This document shows, piece by piece, positions 46,239 through 58,049 of a DNA stretch of 64,000 nucleotides. Within the stretch, counting starts at the first letter, position 1. Each line of letters opens with the position of its first letter. Source of the DNA: Dichetophora obliterata (taxonomy: Eukaryota; Arthropoda; Insecta; Diptera; Sciomyzidae); NCBI GenBank assembly GCA_963920525.1, contig OY986436.1, positions 182,465,496-182,529,495 on the forward strand, read 5' to 3'. The notes under the pieces are model-generated. The model did no database searches, was not told the origin of the DNA, and saw nothing but the letters and a program-made list of their open reading frames with translations. Position numbers and translations under genes: made by a program.

Positions 46239-47185
46239 CAGCCCAATTCTGAATGATTTTCCCCGGGGAATCGGAAAAGGGAATTTTCATTTTCAAGATA
46301 AAGTTCAAAAACATTTTGGAAATTTTTAATGCCAATTTGTTCATCAACCATCAATATTCATGAGTGTAAAGCATAGTTGCCAGTTTTGATTCCCACCAAA
46401 ATACTCTTTTCCCAGAGCATGGGAAAAAAATTCCCACGTGGGAAATTAAAGAAAAAAACTCCCACAGCAATGAAAATTCCCACGAAATTCCCACAGCCTT
46501 TGAAAAACCTACCAAAATTCTCACAGTCATCAAAAATTCCAGAAACCATAAAAAATGCAATTCAATTAAATTTAAAAAATGAAGCAGTTATAAAAATTAT
46601 AAAACATAAATAAACATAAGCATTTAATTTTCATACACTGTACATAGCTTTTATCTATCTTTTATTTATTTTCCTTTCTTTATTTAATTTAGCTGCTTTC
46701 TTGCGTTAACTAATTATCGCGCTTTAGCTAACCTTTTTTTATACTGTCAGAAAAAGAATCAAAATTGTTGAAATTTATATTAATTAAATTTAGTTAAACA
46801 AAAATGCTAAAAAGAAATTAAAGAGTCCAACTCGACTCGATGTTGAGCATGGAAATGCTTTTGAGCTAGCAACATCACCAAATTAACAGATTGTACGAAT
46901 TTCGCTTTATAATATTGAATTCTAAAAGTGGAAAAAACATTAAAACGGCAAAATTTATTCATATAAATATGAGGAAACAAAAATAATGTATGAGAAAAAT
47001 CTCACGTGGGAATAAAAGATCACATAAAATTCCCATGGGAATTCCCATTTACCACAGCAACTAAAATTTCCCACAAAACTGGAAACTATGGTGTAAACAA
47101 AAAAATGTGATATCTATATCTGCTGTCATAAAAATAAAAACTCCCTTTTCAGATTCCCCAGAAAAAATCATTCAGAATTGGGCTG
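46239..47185. mobile_element. Outer MITE with CAGCCCAATTCTG ends
   Basis: CAGCCCAATTCTGAATGATT at 46239 is inverted at 47166-47185; GGGGAATC(G/T)GAAAAGGGA continues the match, giving a TIR of about 50 bp. A younger MITE (46372-47090) fills its centre. Confidence 0.7.
46372..47090. mobile_element. 719-bp hAT-type MITE nested in the outer MITE
   Basis: The ends CATAGTTGCCAGTTTTG and (inverted) CATAGTTTCCAGTTTTG differ at one position. The flanking 8-mers GTGTAAAG (46364-46371) and GTGTAAAC (47091-47098) form a near-perfect target duplication. Subterminal TCCCAC/GTGGGA words repeat many times. Confidence 0.8.
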
Positions 47186-48504
47186 ATAGTTTTGTTTATA
47201 AAATTACAAATACCCTTGCAATGATATAAGTATTCTATATATCTTTGAAAAGGTAATTTAATTATGTCTCAAATGACGTACCAATCTTTTAGATCCATTC
47301 GATAATGGCAAAGTTTTGATTTTTTTTTTTTAATATATTTTGGAAAAAAAAAATATTAAAAAATCTATAACAAGTTGAGTAATCAATTTTTTGTTCGGCC
47401 AAACATTTTTTTGGTTGTTCTCTACCAGAAAACACTTTCAAATCGCGGCGCCCCGGAAATTGTAATCGTGAAAAGTTTTCGATAGTTGTGATCCTTATTT
47501 ACACTTTATATGTTTTTGTAGTTCAAATAATTAAAAAAAGAAAGTAAATAAAAATTTTACTTTCAATGGAAAAATCTAGACAATGTCGAGAATTGTGTAA
47601 ACAATGTCAACAAAATGCAACACTGCGAAAATGCAAGTTCCATTTAGAATATTCTGATTCTTAAAACCTTTTGAAAAGTCGTTTAATTAACACAAAGTAA
47701 CAAATTTTACAATTAAACAAACAAAAGCCATGCCCAGAAGGCGTAAAAATAAGGAATACTTCGAACTTGGACTCAATTTAATTAAATATTACAATAAACA
47801 TGCAGCCTTTTACATTAATTATCTACACGTCGTTAAAAGCAATCTACACAATAGTATTGTCGACATCATGTTCTCTACGCCGCACATATGTGATTTTTGT
47901 CAATTATTTGTATTGTCTATTTTATTCACACTATCGCCCATATTTATGCATTTGCAGTTTTTTAGAACTCTTTTGGTTTCGAAGTGATCAAAACAGTTAC
48001 GTACTTGCAGTACTACAAATACTCTGAAAAAATTCAGTTTTTATGCTCCTGATTAAGTTGCTGAAGAACACATAACAATTTTTGTAGGTGCAGCAACGAT
48101 ATTATGATTTCCATAAAAATAATTAAAAAACGATTTTCAACGAAACATTTATGAATATATTATTCCAGATTATAATAAAAAAATTTTAATAAAAAAACTC
48201 GACCACACTTATCAGATTTTACCATTTATATTGATCCAGAAAAGAACCACTAATATTTTTGTAACGTAACGCGTACTTTTTGTTTGCTTTTATCCTTGGA
48301 CAATTCATCTTGTACACTAAATATAGTGCTACTAGATTGTTATATGCAAAAATCTAAACAGGAGAAATAAAGATGAAATATTTCTTTTTTTTTTAATTTT
48401 TTCGTATTTTACCTATAGCTGAAATGAATTTTTCACTTTTTTATGTATTAAGGCCTTCTAATTCCAAATCTGAAAAATTAATGGTTGCTCTTATCTGGTT
48501 TAGA
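47186..48504. other. AT-rich interval with one unassigned open frame
   Basis: The frame 47730-47987 (85 codons) starts at an ATG in a good context (AAGCCATGCCC) and reads MPRRRKNKEYFELGLNLIKY. It may be a small exon or chance; I recognise no family. Confidence 0.25.
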
Positions 48505-48793
48505 AATTATTTTTTTTTTTTTATTTATTTATTTATTTAGCTTCTTCGCTATTTAAAGAAACAGTAAATTTTTTACTTTAACTAAACTTATTCTAACAGG
48601 GTTTATTTGATTTTTTTTTTCTTCTTTTTTCCTCCTCATCCTTTCCTTGTTTTGGTGTTCGAAGATATGGAATTCAAAGTGGGCGTAATCCGCCCACCTG
48701 ATTGACATGAATTCAAGAACACGTCAAAAGGAAAAGGGGAGAAGAGAAGAAAAGAAGAAAAAGGAACTTACATACTATCATATTTTTATTTTC

Positions 48794-51325
48794 TTAATCA
48801 TAATTATTATTTATATAAATTATAAGTTTTCTCTTAAATATATTACTATTTACCTCATTTTTTAAGCTATTGGGCAAACTGTTAAATAAGTTTAAACCTT
48901 TATGCCACAAACTGTTTTGTGCTCTACTCGTTGGAAAGTATCCTACTCGGAAATCTGAATTATTCCTTAAATTATAGGGTTGTACATCCGCAACATAAAC
49001 TATCTGACAACTTAAATATTTTGGGAGCAAATTATGTTTCATTTTAAATATAAATAATATCACATTCATCAAAGTTCTTTGATTTATTGACAACCAGCAT
49101 AAAATATCTAACATATATCTTATATGTGTTAAAAAACCACATCTTAATATACATCTCATTCCTCTATTTTGCAGTTTCTGTAGTCTTTCTGTCATTTGCA
49201 ATGACCCTAAAAACAAAATTGTTGAACAATATTCAAAATGTGGCTTAATCATAACATTATAGATTTGTATTGCACTTCTGAATGATATTTTTTTGCGGAT
49301 TATTTGGAAAAATCCAATTTTTTTGGCTATCTTCTTGCATATGTAATTAATATGTACATCAAATCTCAACTGATTATCTAGCATAATACCCAAGTATTTA
49401 ATTTCTTTTACATATTCAATTTCTTCGCCGTTTACAACAATTTTATTGCTAGATTCACCATTTATTATAATAGCTTTTGTTTTATTTGTATTAAGCTTAA
49501 GTTTGTTCATTTTAAGGTACTTTCCAACGTTTTCTAAATCAGAGTTAAGATGACTAATGCACTCTTCGGCAGAGTCACCTGTCACATACAATAAGGTATC
49601 ATCGGCAAACATGCATATCTTCGATTTATTTAAAACCTTTTCGATATCGTTTATGTAAATGATGAAGAGAAGTGTACCCAAAACTGCACCCTGCGGTACA
49701 CCCAAAGTAACTGTCGCTGGTTCAGAAACATATTCTGCTACTTTTGTTTTTTGAGTGCTTCCCGAAAGATAACTTTTAAACCAATTAAGTTCATTTTCTC
49801 TTATACCGTACATATGCAGCTTCTGTAGTAGTATATTTCTGTCAATATTTTCAAAGGCTCTTTGCAGATCAAGAAAAACGGCTACTATGACTTTTTTATC
49901 TTGTGTTTCCGACTTCCACTGTGCAACAACAAGATTTAACAGCGCTTCACAATTATGTTGTTTTCTAAATCCATATTGGTAGTCAGAGAGCAACGAGTGC
50001 GATTCCATATAATCCTCTACTTGTGAATGAACAATTTTTTCAATAATTTTGCTTTCTGTCATTAACATATTGATGGGTCTGAAGTTTTCTGGGGTTACAG
50101 CATTTTTCACTTTCTCAATCGGTACCACTGTGGATTCTTTCCAGCAATCTGGAAAAATTCCAGAACGTAAAGATTCATTTATAATTTGAAGAAATGTTGG
50201 TCCAATTATCTCAAACGCGCTAGACAACATCCTCACGGAAAGAAATTTAAAGTCTTTTTTGTTATTCATTTTTTTTCATTATAGTTTTTAAGTCATTTAA
50301 ATTTAACAACTGAAATTTAAAATTATTTTCACTTCTTTCAAGTAGATTTTTATATTGTACATAAGGAATATTTGCATTTATACACTCAACACTGTCTACA
50401 AAGAATTTGTTTAGAACGTTTGCGATTTCTTGTTTGTATATTATAGTTCTTCCATTTATCACAATTTTATTTATTTCATTTTTCTCTTCGTTAAGAACTA
50501 ATGTTTTAATTGATCTCCACATTGATTTTTGGTCTACTGCCTGGTCTACTTTTCTTGCTATATAACGGTTCTTTGCTAAAGCTAGCTCGGATACGTATTT
50601 GTTTCTAGAACATTTGTAGATGTCCTAATCATTTACGTTGTTTGTCCATACTGCAAGCTGACATGATTGAATTTTTTGTTTTTTTAAATTATAAAGATTT
50701 GAATTGAACCATGCGTTACACTGATTTCCTCCTGTGATTTCTCTTGTAATTACCATTCTATTTAAAGAATCACTTATGATGCGACTAAAAACATTTGCCG
50801 ACTGGTTGCCGACGATTTGTTTGAAGGAATTATCATTAATTACTTGCTCAATTTTTCTTTTATAGATATTATTTTCAAACCAGTCAACATAAAATCACCC
50901 ATAACTAACACGCGATCGCTTAAAGACGCACATTCTTCCATTTTAGATTTAAAAAATTCACAAAAGGTACTCTCCGGAGATTTTTGTTTATCGGGGGATC
51001 TGTATACCGCCACTAGTATTAAATTTATGTTTTTCAGGCTTACTTTTATCACTAGCCACCAGATCATTTTTCCAACTGAAATAACTTCTAATGCCTGCGT
51101 ATGCCATTCCTGCTTAATGTAGAAGGCCACTCCACCAGTGTGATTTGATATACTATCACACCTTACCAAATTGTAACTCTTTAATTGTACTTCTGAGTCA
51201 AGTATGTATTCTGTCAAATGCGTTTCAGTTACACAAATAAAATCCCAGTTATTTTCGGCGCCTATTATTTCAAGTTGATTTATATTTGTACGAATCCCTC
51301 CAATATTTAAGCTAAGGCACTTCAA
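48794..51325 (-). pseudogene. LINE C ORF2: endonuclease and reverse transcriptase
   Basis: The endonuclease piece (51325-50840) starts MKCLSLNIGGIRTN, has VTETHLTE and VYRSPD, and breaks just after VMGDFM. The linker (50522-50262) meets the RT frame (50269-48794) at a run of eight A, a likely 1-nt indel. The 491-codon RT has VFLDLQRAFE, GVPQGAVLGTLLF, FADDTLLY and KYLGIMLD; the usual YADD is FADD. No RNase H domain is seen. Confidence 0.8.
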
Positions 51326-51334
51326 ATTTGATTG

Positions 51335-52643
51335 CTAATACATTACTTTTACAGCTTCTATTCTCAATTTTCTCTGTACAGTGCTGCAGGTACTATCTCT
51401 GCAGTCATGGTCTACATTAAGATCATTGAGATTCAACCTTTCTTTTGCTTTGATGCAATTTATACATTTTAGGAATCCATTGTTGCAATCTTTATAGGAA
51501 TGACCTGTTTTACTGCATTTCGCACATACTTGATTTATCTCACTGCATACACTTGACTTATGATTAAAACCCCAACATTTAAAGCATCTCGTTACATTAA
51601 GGCTTTCGTACGCCGCGCATCTATCCCATCCAATATTAACTTTTTTTTCTCTCATGATATTTTTAAAGCCATCGCCATCAACCTCAATCAATGCATTGTA
51701 CACTCGCGGGTTTTTAAATGACTTATACACTTTAATACATTTTAGCTCTTTACAGTAGAAGTCGTTTTGGTTTTTTATTGCAGCTATTATTTGCTCACTC
51801 TCTAAATTAGCACTCATTCCCGATATTAAAATTTTTGGGTTTCTCATGTTAGGCAGCTGGACATCGTACTTTTCACTCATTTTGTTCTTCATTTCGTTTG
51901 CTAAGATTACTCGAGCCTCATCACTTTCACACCGAATAGCGACCGCACCGTTTTGCCTGTTTTCTATTCCCTTTACTCCAACACTCAACTCCGATGGGTT
52001 TATTTTATTTTTAATTTCATTTCTTGTTGTTTCGCTCTCTTGTTTTTCTTTAGGTTTTAAAATAACAGGCGCACTAGTGATCGTTAATTGTTTTAGCTTC
52101 GAAGCATACGTTTCACTTTTACCTCCACTCACGTTTTTGTTGTTTACGAAATTTTTTAACTCTTCGCAAATTTTTTTATTCTCCTTCGCACTTGCTTCAA
52201 CTTCCCGACTTATTTGCTCACAATGCAATTTAAAGCCATTTACAGTGTTTCCTAGGGCACTCACCTTAGCTTCACATGATTCTTGAGCTTTAATCATAGA
52301 TTTTACTCTCTCTCTATATCTCGACTCAATCGCTTCAAGCAAATTTTTTATTTCACTCTCATTTATTTTTAAAGAATTACTAAATTCTTCTTTATATTCT
52401 TTTAAGTATCTTGCATTCGTGGTTACACTCTCTTGCATGTCTTTTAGAACCAAATCAACATTGTTTATATACATATAATATGCAATCATCACAGATAAAT
52501 TTTATCATATTGTTTGTATTTAGAATATTGCTACTATATTGGTCAAGGCCCGAACATTTTGGTGCTGAATGGAAATTCTTTCCACACACACCTGCACATC
52601 TTATTCCTGTCTCTCCACGTATCGCACTTCTGCACTTTGTACA
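51335..52643 (-). pseudogene. LINE C ORF1: PHD-like finger plus CCHC zinc knuckles
   Basis: A 385-codon frame (52492-51335) has a charged, Glu/Lys-rich helical region (about residues 20-130), then an RRM-like region and CFKCWGFNHKSSVC / CAKCSKTGHSYKDC zinc knuckles (CCHC type), expected to bind the element's RNA. Upstream, in another frame (52643-52482), ECTKC, IRCAGVCGKNFHSAPKC and FICDDC form a Cys4-His-Cys3 PHD-type finger that runs into this frame if one base was lost near 52465. The annotated ATG at 52492 is therefore probably not the original start. Confidence 0.65.
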
Positions 52644-52752
52644 TTCTGCTGAAATTACACTCTTAATGCCACTATATTTAAGTTTATAAAGTTTTAGTTT
52701 CGAACATTTTATTGGAGCGCTTCAAAAACACTTCTGCACACGTTGAGTTCAC

Positions 52753-53991
52753 TCAACTGAATTTATAGGGGTCCAAAGTTCAATAATGGGCTAAAAAAAC
52801 TTGCTATATCATTGCTATAGATACACAAAACTAAGCAAAATTGGTTTTAAAAGAAAGCTATTCTATTACCTATTCAATAAGCTCCTAACCATAAAATTCC
52901 ATTAATTACTTTCTAAGATATAACTCTTTTTATGTACAAATTATTTTGCATCAAAATTTTAGATGAATTTCAGATTCAAATAAAAACGACAAAAATTAAT
53001 TAAACATTCGAATGTAAAAACGACAAAAATTAATTCCATGAATTTGAATTTAAAAACCGCGGCGATTTTTAATAACAATTTTTCGACTGCGGCGCTTTAT
53101 TTATTCACCGTTTACTTAACATTTCCTAAATATTTCAAAAATTCTTAAAAAATTAATATTTTATGGCTTTTAACTGTATAACTTACTCTGTAAATGTTTT
53201 AAACATTTCTCGAGTATGGCCCTTTCTTCCTCAATCGTTCATGTGACTATTTAACTTACTTCGTAAATATTCCACAATCATATATGTTGCATCGTATATG
53301 TAACTAGTTATACCTTAGTTACTTAAATTGCAATTATTGCTTTTTTTATATAATTTGGACTTCCAGCTTAACAGTGTTTTGCCCTTGTACGGAATATGAC
53401 AAGGGCTTATACGGTTTATGACACTACAAAACGAAAATATTAAAGTATGAAAGAAGTTATATTTTAAAAAGGTATGCATGAATTTTAATGTTTGATACCT
53501 CATTGTATTACCTTTCTTTCGATACCCATAATGCTTACTTTTCTAGGAAAATTTAAAAAATTACAGTATATTTTAAGGCCATTTTTCCTAACTTTGTACC
53601 CCTATTACTTCTAAACGTCTTGAGAGCGACCTCTAATTTTTTCACTATTCGCTTTTTTAGCTCCAAATACACATTTTGAAAAAAAAATAAAAGGACAATT
53701 TTTGCTAAATGTTAAATGTTCCAAAAAAATCTCAAGTTTTTAACGCCAATTTTTACAAGTTTCAACCAGTATAACTTCTAAATGACATGAGAGCTGCCTG
53801 AAATTTTTCCGGAATTGGGCTAAATAGATCTTAATACATATAATTATAAAAATGATTAAATTTGAGTTTTCGTTCATCTTTTATTGTACCTAAAATTTTA
53901 TCTCATTATTTAATTGGGAATACATTCAACAGTATGTTTTTCCATCCCTTTCAAATATGCAAGCAAACATAATCACTATAATTTCCGAGTC
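52753..53991. other. AT-rich interval with an inverted copy of the 33.8-kb repeat
   Basis: At about 53050-53280, ATTTTTAATAACAATTTTTCG and GCGGCGCTTTATTTATTCACC are the inverse of sequence at about 33720-33870. No gene is recognised. Confidence 0.5.
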
Positions 53992-54005
53992 TAGATCATT
54001 ACACA

Positions 54006-54188
54006 AACCTCAAAACTACCACGTAAAGCTTCTTGAGAGCATAAGCCGTTCGGAGTCGGCATAGAACACGTAGGTCCAGTTATCAATCATTTTGTGTTCA
54101 AACATTTCATAAAACACACAACACAATTGATCAATAGAAGCTAGGTCAAAGTCCTTCCAAGGGCTGAAATGGCCAGTTTCTTTTATTT
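54006..54188 (+). mobile_element. tRNA-derived SINE, copy 5 (5'-truncated)
   Basis: Only the 3' half is present, from AACCTCA through CCGTTCGGAGTCGGCAT to the tail. TAGATCATTACACA (53992-54005) and TAGATCATCACACA (54189-54202) are a 14-bp target duplication with one mismatch, so the copy inserted in truncated form. It lies about 500 bp upstream of the Sirt1 start codon. Confidence 0.88.
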
Positions 54189-54685
54189 TAGATCATCACA
54201 CATTCAAAATGAGTCAGGTCAGAATGACTTCATCGTATAGGGAAATGAAAAATGTTCGACAATATTTTCAAGAAACAGGTTCGCTAATAATTGATATTGG
54301 CAACGCCATTGGCACTCACTAAAAACCAAAGTTGGCAACGTGATGTAAAGTGACAACGTACAACGCGATCCACAATACATACAAAAATTTCCACACGACG
54401 GCCATTTTTTTAATGTCAGCCATCACGTCATTAAGGCAAAATAATTTCTTATTTGCTTCAATGGACTAAATAAATTGTTGCTACTGTTAAAAAAATTATT
54501 AAAAGTTATGAAATAATTCAACTTAATTCAATAGTTAAAATTTTTTAAATATTAAGTGATTTGTATTAATGCAATAATTTAAGAAAAGTCTGACGAAAAC
54601 TGCACAAATCGACGGATATATTTTGTGTGTATTGACGAAGAAAACGGCATATGAAGATAGGGAAAAACCCTTCACACTGAGCAAA

Positions 54686-56027
54686 ATGATGGAAATTCGT
54701 GAGGAAGTGATGGAAAATATCCACACGAATCTGCTCAAGACGGAGCAACCAAAGATTTCAGCAACAGGGAATTTCGACTTTTTGGCAAAGCAAAGAAATA
54801 GCCAAAATGTAACCGAACTGAGTGAAAATAAACAAAACATTGGGTTTGGCGCCGAAATTCCAACAACAATTATGGCAACAACAGCGACAGTAGCAACAAA
54901 TAAAACAGACGCAGCAACAAAAACCACAGCAGCAAGAAAAGAAGAAGCAGCAAATAGCACAGAAGTGATGGCAGACGAAGTACCTCTGGATGTGCAGGAA
55001 CTACAAATAAATGCAGCTGACGTAAATATGGATCCTCTGTTAACCGTGCGACAAGTTAAAATAAACTTTGAATCAAACGAAAGAAAGAATGGTGAAAAAT
55101 ATCAAACTGAGGAGACTCAGCAAAACGTAGGCAACTCACGGGAAGGCGATGAATATGACGATGAGGACCCAGATAATAGTGACGATGAATCCACCTCTGA
55201 TTCGGACTTTTCAGATATAAGTGGCATGTCTGAGGAATCGGGGCGCGAATGGAAACCCATAACAAAACCCATAAACTGGGTACAAAAACAAATTCATTCT
55301 GGCGCTAATCCTCGTGAGCTGCTCTCACAAATGCTTCCCAACAGCGGTGCACTTGCACCGGGTCTCAATGATATGACTTTATGGCGAATATTAGCCAGCA
55401 TGCTATCTGAACCACCGCGACGCCAGAAACTGCGTTATGTCAACACATTTGCAGATGTTATACAGCTGGTACGCGAGTCTAAAAACATCATTGTGTTGAC
55501 AGGAGCTGGTGTTTCTGTATCTTGTGGCATACCCGACTTTCGCTCCAGTGATGGCATCTATTCGCGCCTGGCTAAAGATTTCCCTGATCTTCCCGATCCA
55601 CAGGCTATGTTTGACATCAACTACTTTTCCCGTGATCCGCGTCCTTTCTACAAATTTGCACGTGAAATCTATCCGGGTCAGTTTGTACCATCGCCTTGTC
55701 ATCGCTTTATAAAATTGTTGGAGAACAAACAGAAGCTTTTGCGCAACTACACACAAAATATCGACACACTGGAACAAGTTGCAGGTATACGTAATGTCAT
55801 TGAATGTCACGGCTCATTCTCCACGGCGTCATGTACCAAATGCAAATTCCGCACCTCCGCAGATGCTATACGCGCTGATATTTTTGAACAACGCATCCCT
55901 GTTTGTCCACACTGTCAGCCGAATGTGCGGCGCAGCTCGTGCGCATCGCAGCCAGTCTCTGAGTTGGAGTTGAAACAAATTGTAGAGAACGGCATCATGA
56001 AGCCAGACATTGTTTTCTTTGGTGAAG
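54686..56027 (+). CDS. Sirt1: Sirt1/Sir2 NAD-dependent protein deacetylase, first coding exon (partial gene)
   Basis: A sirtuin removes acetyl groups from histone and other lysines using NAD+, mainly in the nucleus. The exon gives 447 codons plus one base before the donor GTAAGC at 56028. The first quarter is low-complexity, with Thr/Ala repeats and an acidic EYDDEDPDNSDDESTSDSD stretch. The sirtuin core follows: NAD-binding GAGVS (about 273-277), GIPDFRS, TQNIDTLE, the catalytic His in CHGSF (His375) and zinc cysteines CTKC (383/386) and CPHC (407/410). Translation through the intron soon meets a stop (56099-56101), so the rest of the core (after FFGEG) must lie in later exons, which I do not find before 64000. 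ATG 54686 sits in an AAAATGATGG context; the same frame is open upstream to a TTG but has no earlier ATG. The gene is divergent from DnaJ-H. Confidence 0.93.
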
Positions 56028-56504
56028 GTAAGCCTTATTGTGAAATTTTAAAGATTTCCAATTATAATCAGTTTTTAATATACAAAATTACAAAAAAGTG
56101 ATGTTCAGCTAGTTCAACGCATTCGGAAACCTCGACTAAAGTATAATTATATAAGAATTGTCTTGTTTAAATATTATTTATTTAGACAAATTCAAAAATT
56201 TTCTTTTCGCAGTAGATTAATTTTCTTTTCGCAGTAGATTTTCAGAGGACACAAAAATGTTAAAAAAATATTATATGCATAAACCAAATCAAGCAGTTGT
56301 AAAAATTTCTTTATCATATATTCATGGTGCAATTAGCCAGGTGGTAACTATCTTTTCACCTCTCACAAAAAATTAACATAAGCTTGATTTAAAGCTGAAA
56401 TTTAAGTAAAACAACAAAATTATTGATTTCATAATAATTTCCTTTTTTTATTTCTAATCTTTTACTAGTTTTCTAACCTAGTCTAATTTTTTAATTTAGA
56501 AGAG

Positions 56505-56655
56505 GCTACAAACTGCCATGTAAAGCGTCTTGGAGACATAATCCGTCCGTAGTCTGCTTAAAACTTGTTCTCGATCATTGTGTTCAAACATTTAATAACA
56601 CAATTGATCAATATAAGTTCGGTCAGAGTGCTTTCAAGGACTTAAATGGCAAATT
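56505..56655 (+). mobile_element. tRNA-derived SINE, copy 6 (truncated, diverged)
   Basis: GCTACAAACTGCCATGTAAAG through TTTCAAGGACTTAAATGGC matches the 3' half of the family with many substitutions and a deletion. No target duplication is visible. It lies in Sirt1 intron 1. Confidence 0.65.
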
Positions 56656-57296
56656 CGTTTTTTTTTTCTCGAAGTAGAAAATACCAAAACAAAATGGGTT
56701 TTTGTTTTAATTGGAGTATATTGCTTACAATAGAGATGAAATTAAGTTTTTTTTGCTTAATTTTTGGTGTTTTTGTATTGTTTAAAAGAATTTTCCTTTT
56801 TGAAAAACTGACGTTTAACTGTCAAAAAAGAAAATTATTATTTCTCTGAAATAGCAAATCACTGTATTGGGGACACCTGTATTTTTATAAGCTTTTATTT
56901 TAATGACTAATGGGTATTTAAATACCCATAAAAAAAGTGTTTACGAAAAAGGCCATATCACGAAAATGGTAGGAGATATCAAAATATTTTTTTTAAAACA
57001 TTACTTTAAAAAATTAGAAAATGGAAAGATCGAGGGGAAAAATTCGTGGTCAGTTTGCCTCTAGTATCCTCTATTTATCAGGTGTTCATTATGACAAAAG
57101 AGTGTTGCCACATATGCAAATTTTTATTAACACCAAGAACCCGGATTAGCTATTTAAATACCCAATGCAGATCTCAAATACGGTGACAGTTACAAACATG
57201 AAATTTTCCAAAGCAACTTCTATGGCCTATATAAGCTTCCTGATAAATTTTGAAAAAAATCGTACGGCGGAATCTATGAGCAGTGTTTAATGGGTT

Positions 57297-58045
57297 AACT
57301 TGCTTCGTTCGTATGTATGTATGTATGTCCTCAAAACTTGCAAGCCATTTTTCTACAACTTGTTGGTATCTGATTAAGCTGAAATTTAACATACATATGT
57401 AAGTCCGGTGACAACGCAATATTATGATAAAAAATTTTGCCACACCCCCTTTTACCGCCCACAAATCAATAAAAATGCTAAATATGCATAAGTTTTGAAA
57501 ATAGAAGATGATAATAATAAACCTTTAAGACTAAAAAGTAAAAAATAAATAAAAAGTAAAAAAATTATTAAAAAATAAGCTTTTTTTAAAAAAGACGTGA
57601 ACTAAAAAAAAAAAATTTAAGTGACATCTGTCATATATGTGTATATTAGGAATATTCTAGGTGCAGAAGAACCATCACCATAATATTGGTTACTCATCAT
57701 CATAATATAAGCGTACGTAAATTGGTAAGTTCCAAGGACTTATACAAATTTAGAATTTTTCAAATACATTTATATTTAAAAGCTTGAGGCACCGATTTAC
57801 GCGATCCGTTATACAGGTTTACTACACATTATCAGTAGCATTGAATCTGTTAGTAAGCTTACCTGTATATAAACTACGTATCCATTATACAGGTTTACTA
57901 CACAATATCAGTGCCTTAAGCTTTTAAATATAAAAGTATTTGAAAAAATTCTAAATTTATATAAGTCCTAAGAACTTACCAATTTACGTACGCTTATATT
58001 ATGATGATGAGTAACCATGAGGGGTTTTCTGCACCTAGAATATAC
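57297..58045. repeat. Compound repeat with a large inverted duplication
   Basis: The lead and one CCGCCCACAAATCAATAAAA unit match 2173-2300. The dispersed unit then occurs inverted (about 57587-57795) and direct (about 57900-58045), so TCATCATCATAATATAAGCG near 57694 faces its inverse near 57990 across about 100 bp. The pair could fold into a long hairpin. Confidence 0.65.
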
Positions 58046-58049
58046 CATG

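Larger units (their letters stand above)
48505..52752 (-). mobile_element. LINE C: I/Jockey/CR1-like non-LTR retrotransposon, nearly full length
   Basis: On the minus strand the order is a 5' region, ORF1 (PHD-like finger, coiled-coil-like stretch, CCHC knuckles), ORF2 endonuclease, RT, a 3' UTR and a (TAAA)n tail at 48505-48540. ORF1 and ORF2 each carry frame damage, so it is probably inactive. The clade cannot be fixed without a tree. Confidence 0.8.

Noticed and set aside
47730..47987. Possible small gene starting MPRRRKNKEYF
   Set aside because: Good start context only; no domain, codon bias or splice support. Kept as part of an interval note.
54623..54685. Upstream extension of the Sirt1 frame beginning at 54623
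   Set aside because: The codon at 54623 is TTG, not ATG; the first in-frame ATG with a good context is 54686.
56028..56101. Sirtuin frame beyond 56027
   Set aside because: A GTAAGC donor falls exactly after the conserved FFGEG motif, and the following residues are not sirtuin-like; this is intron.
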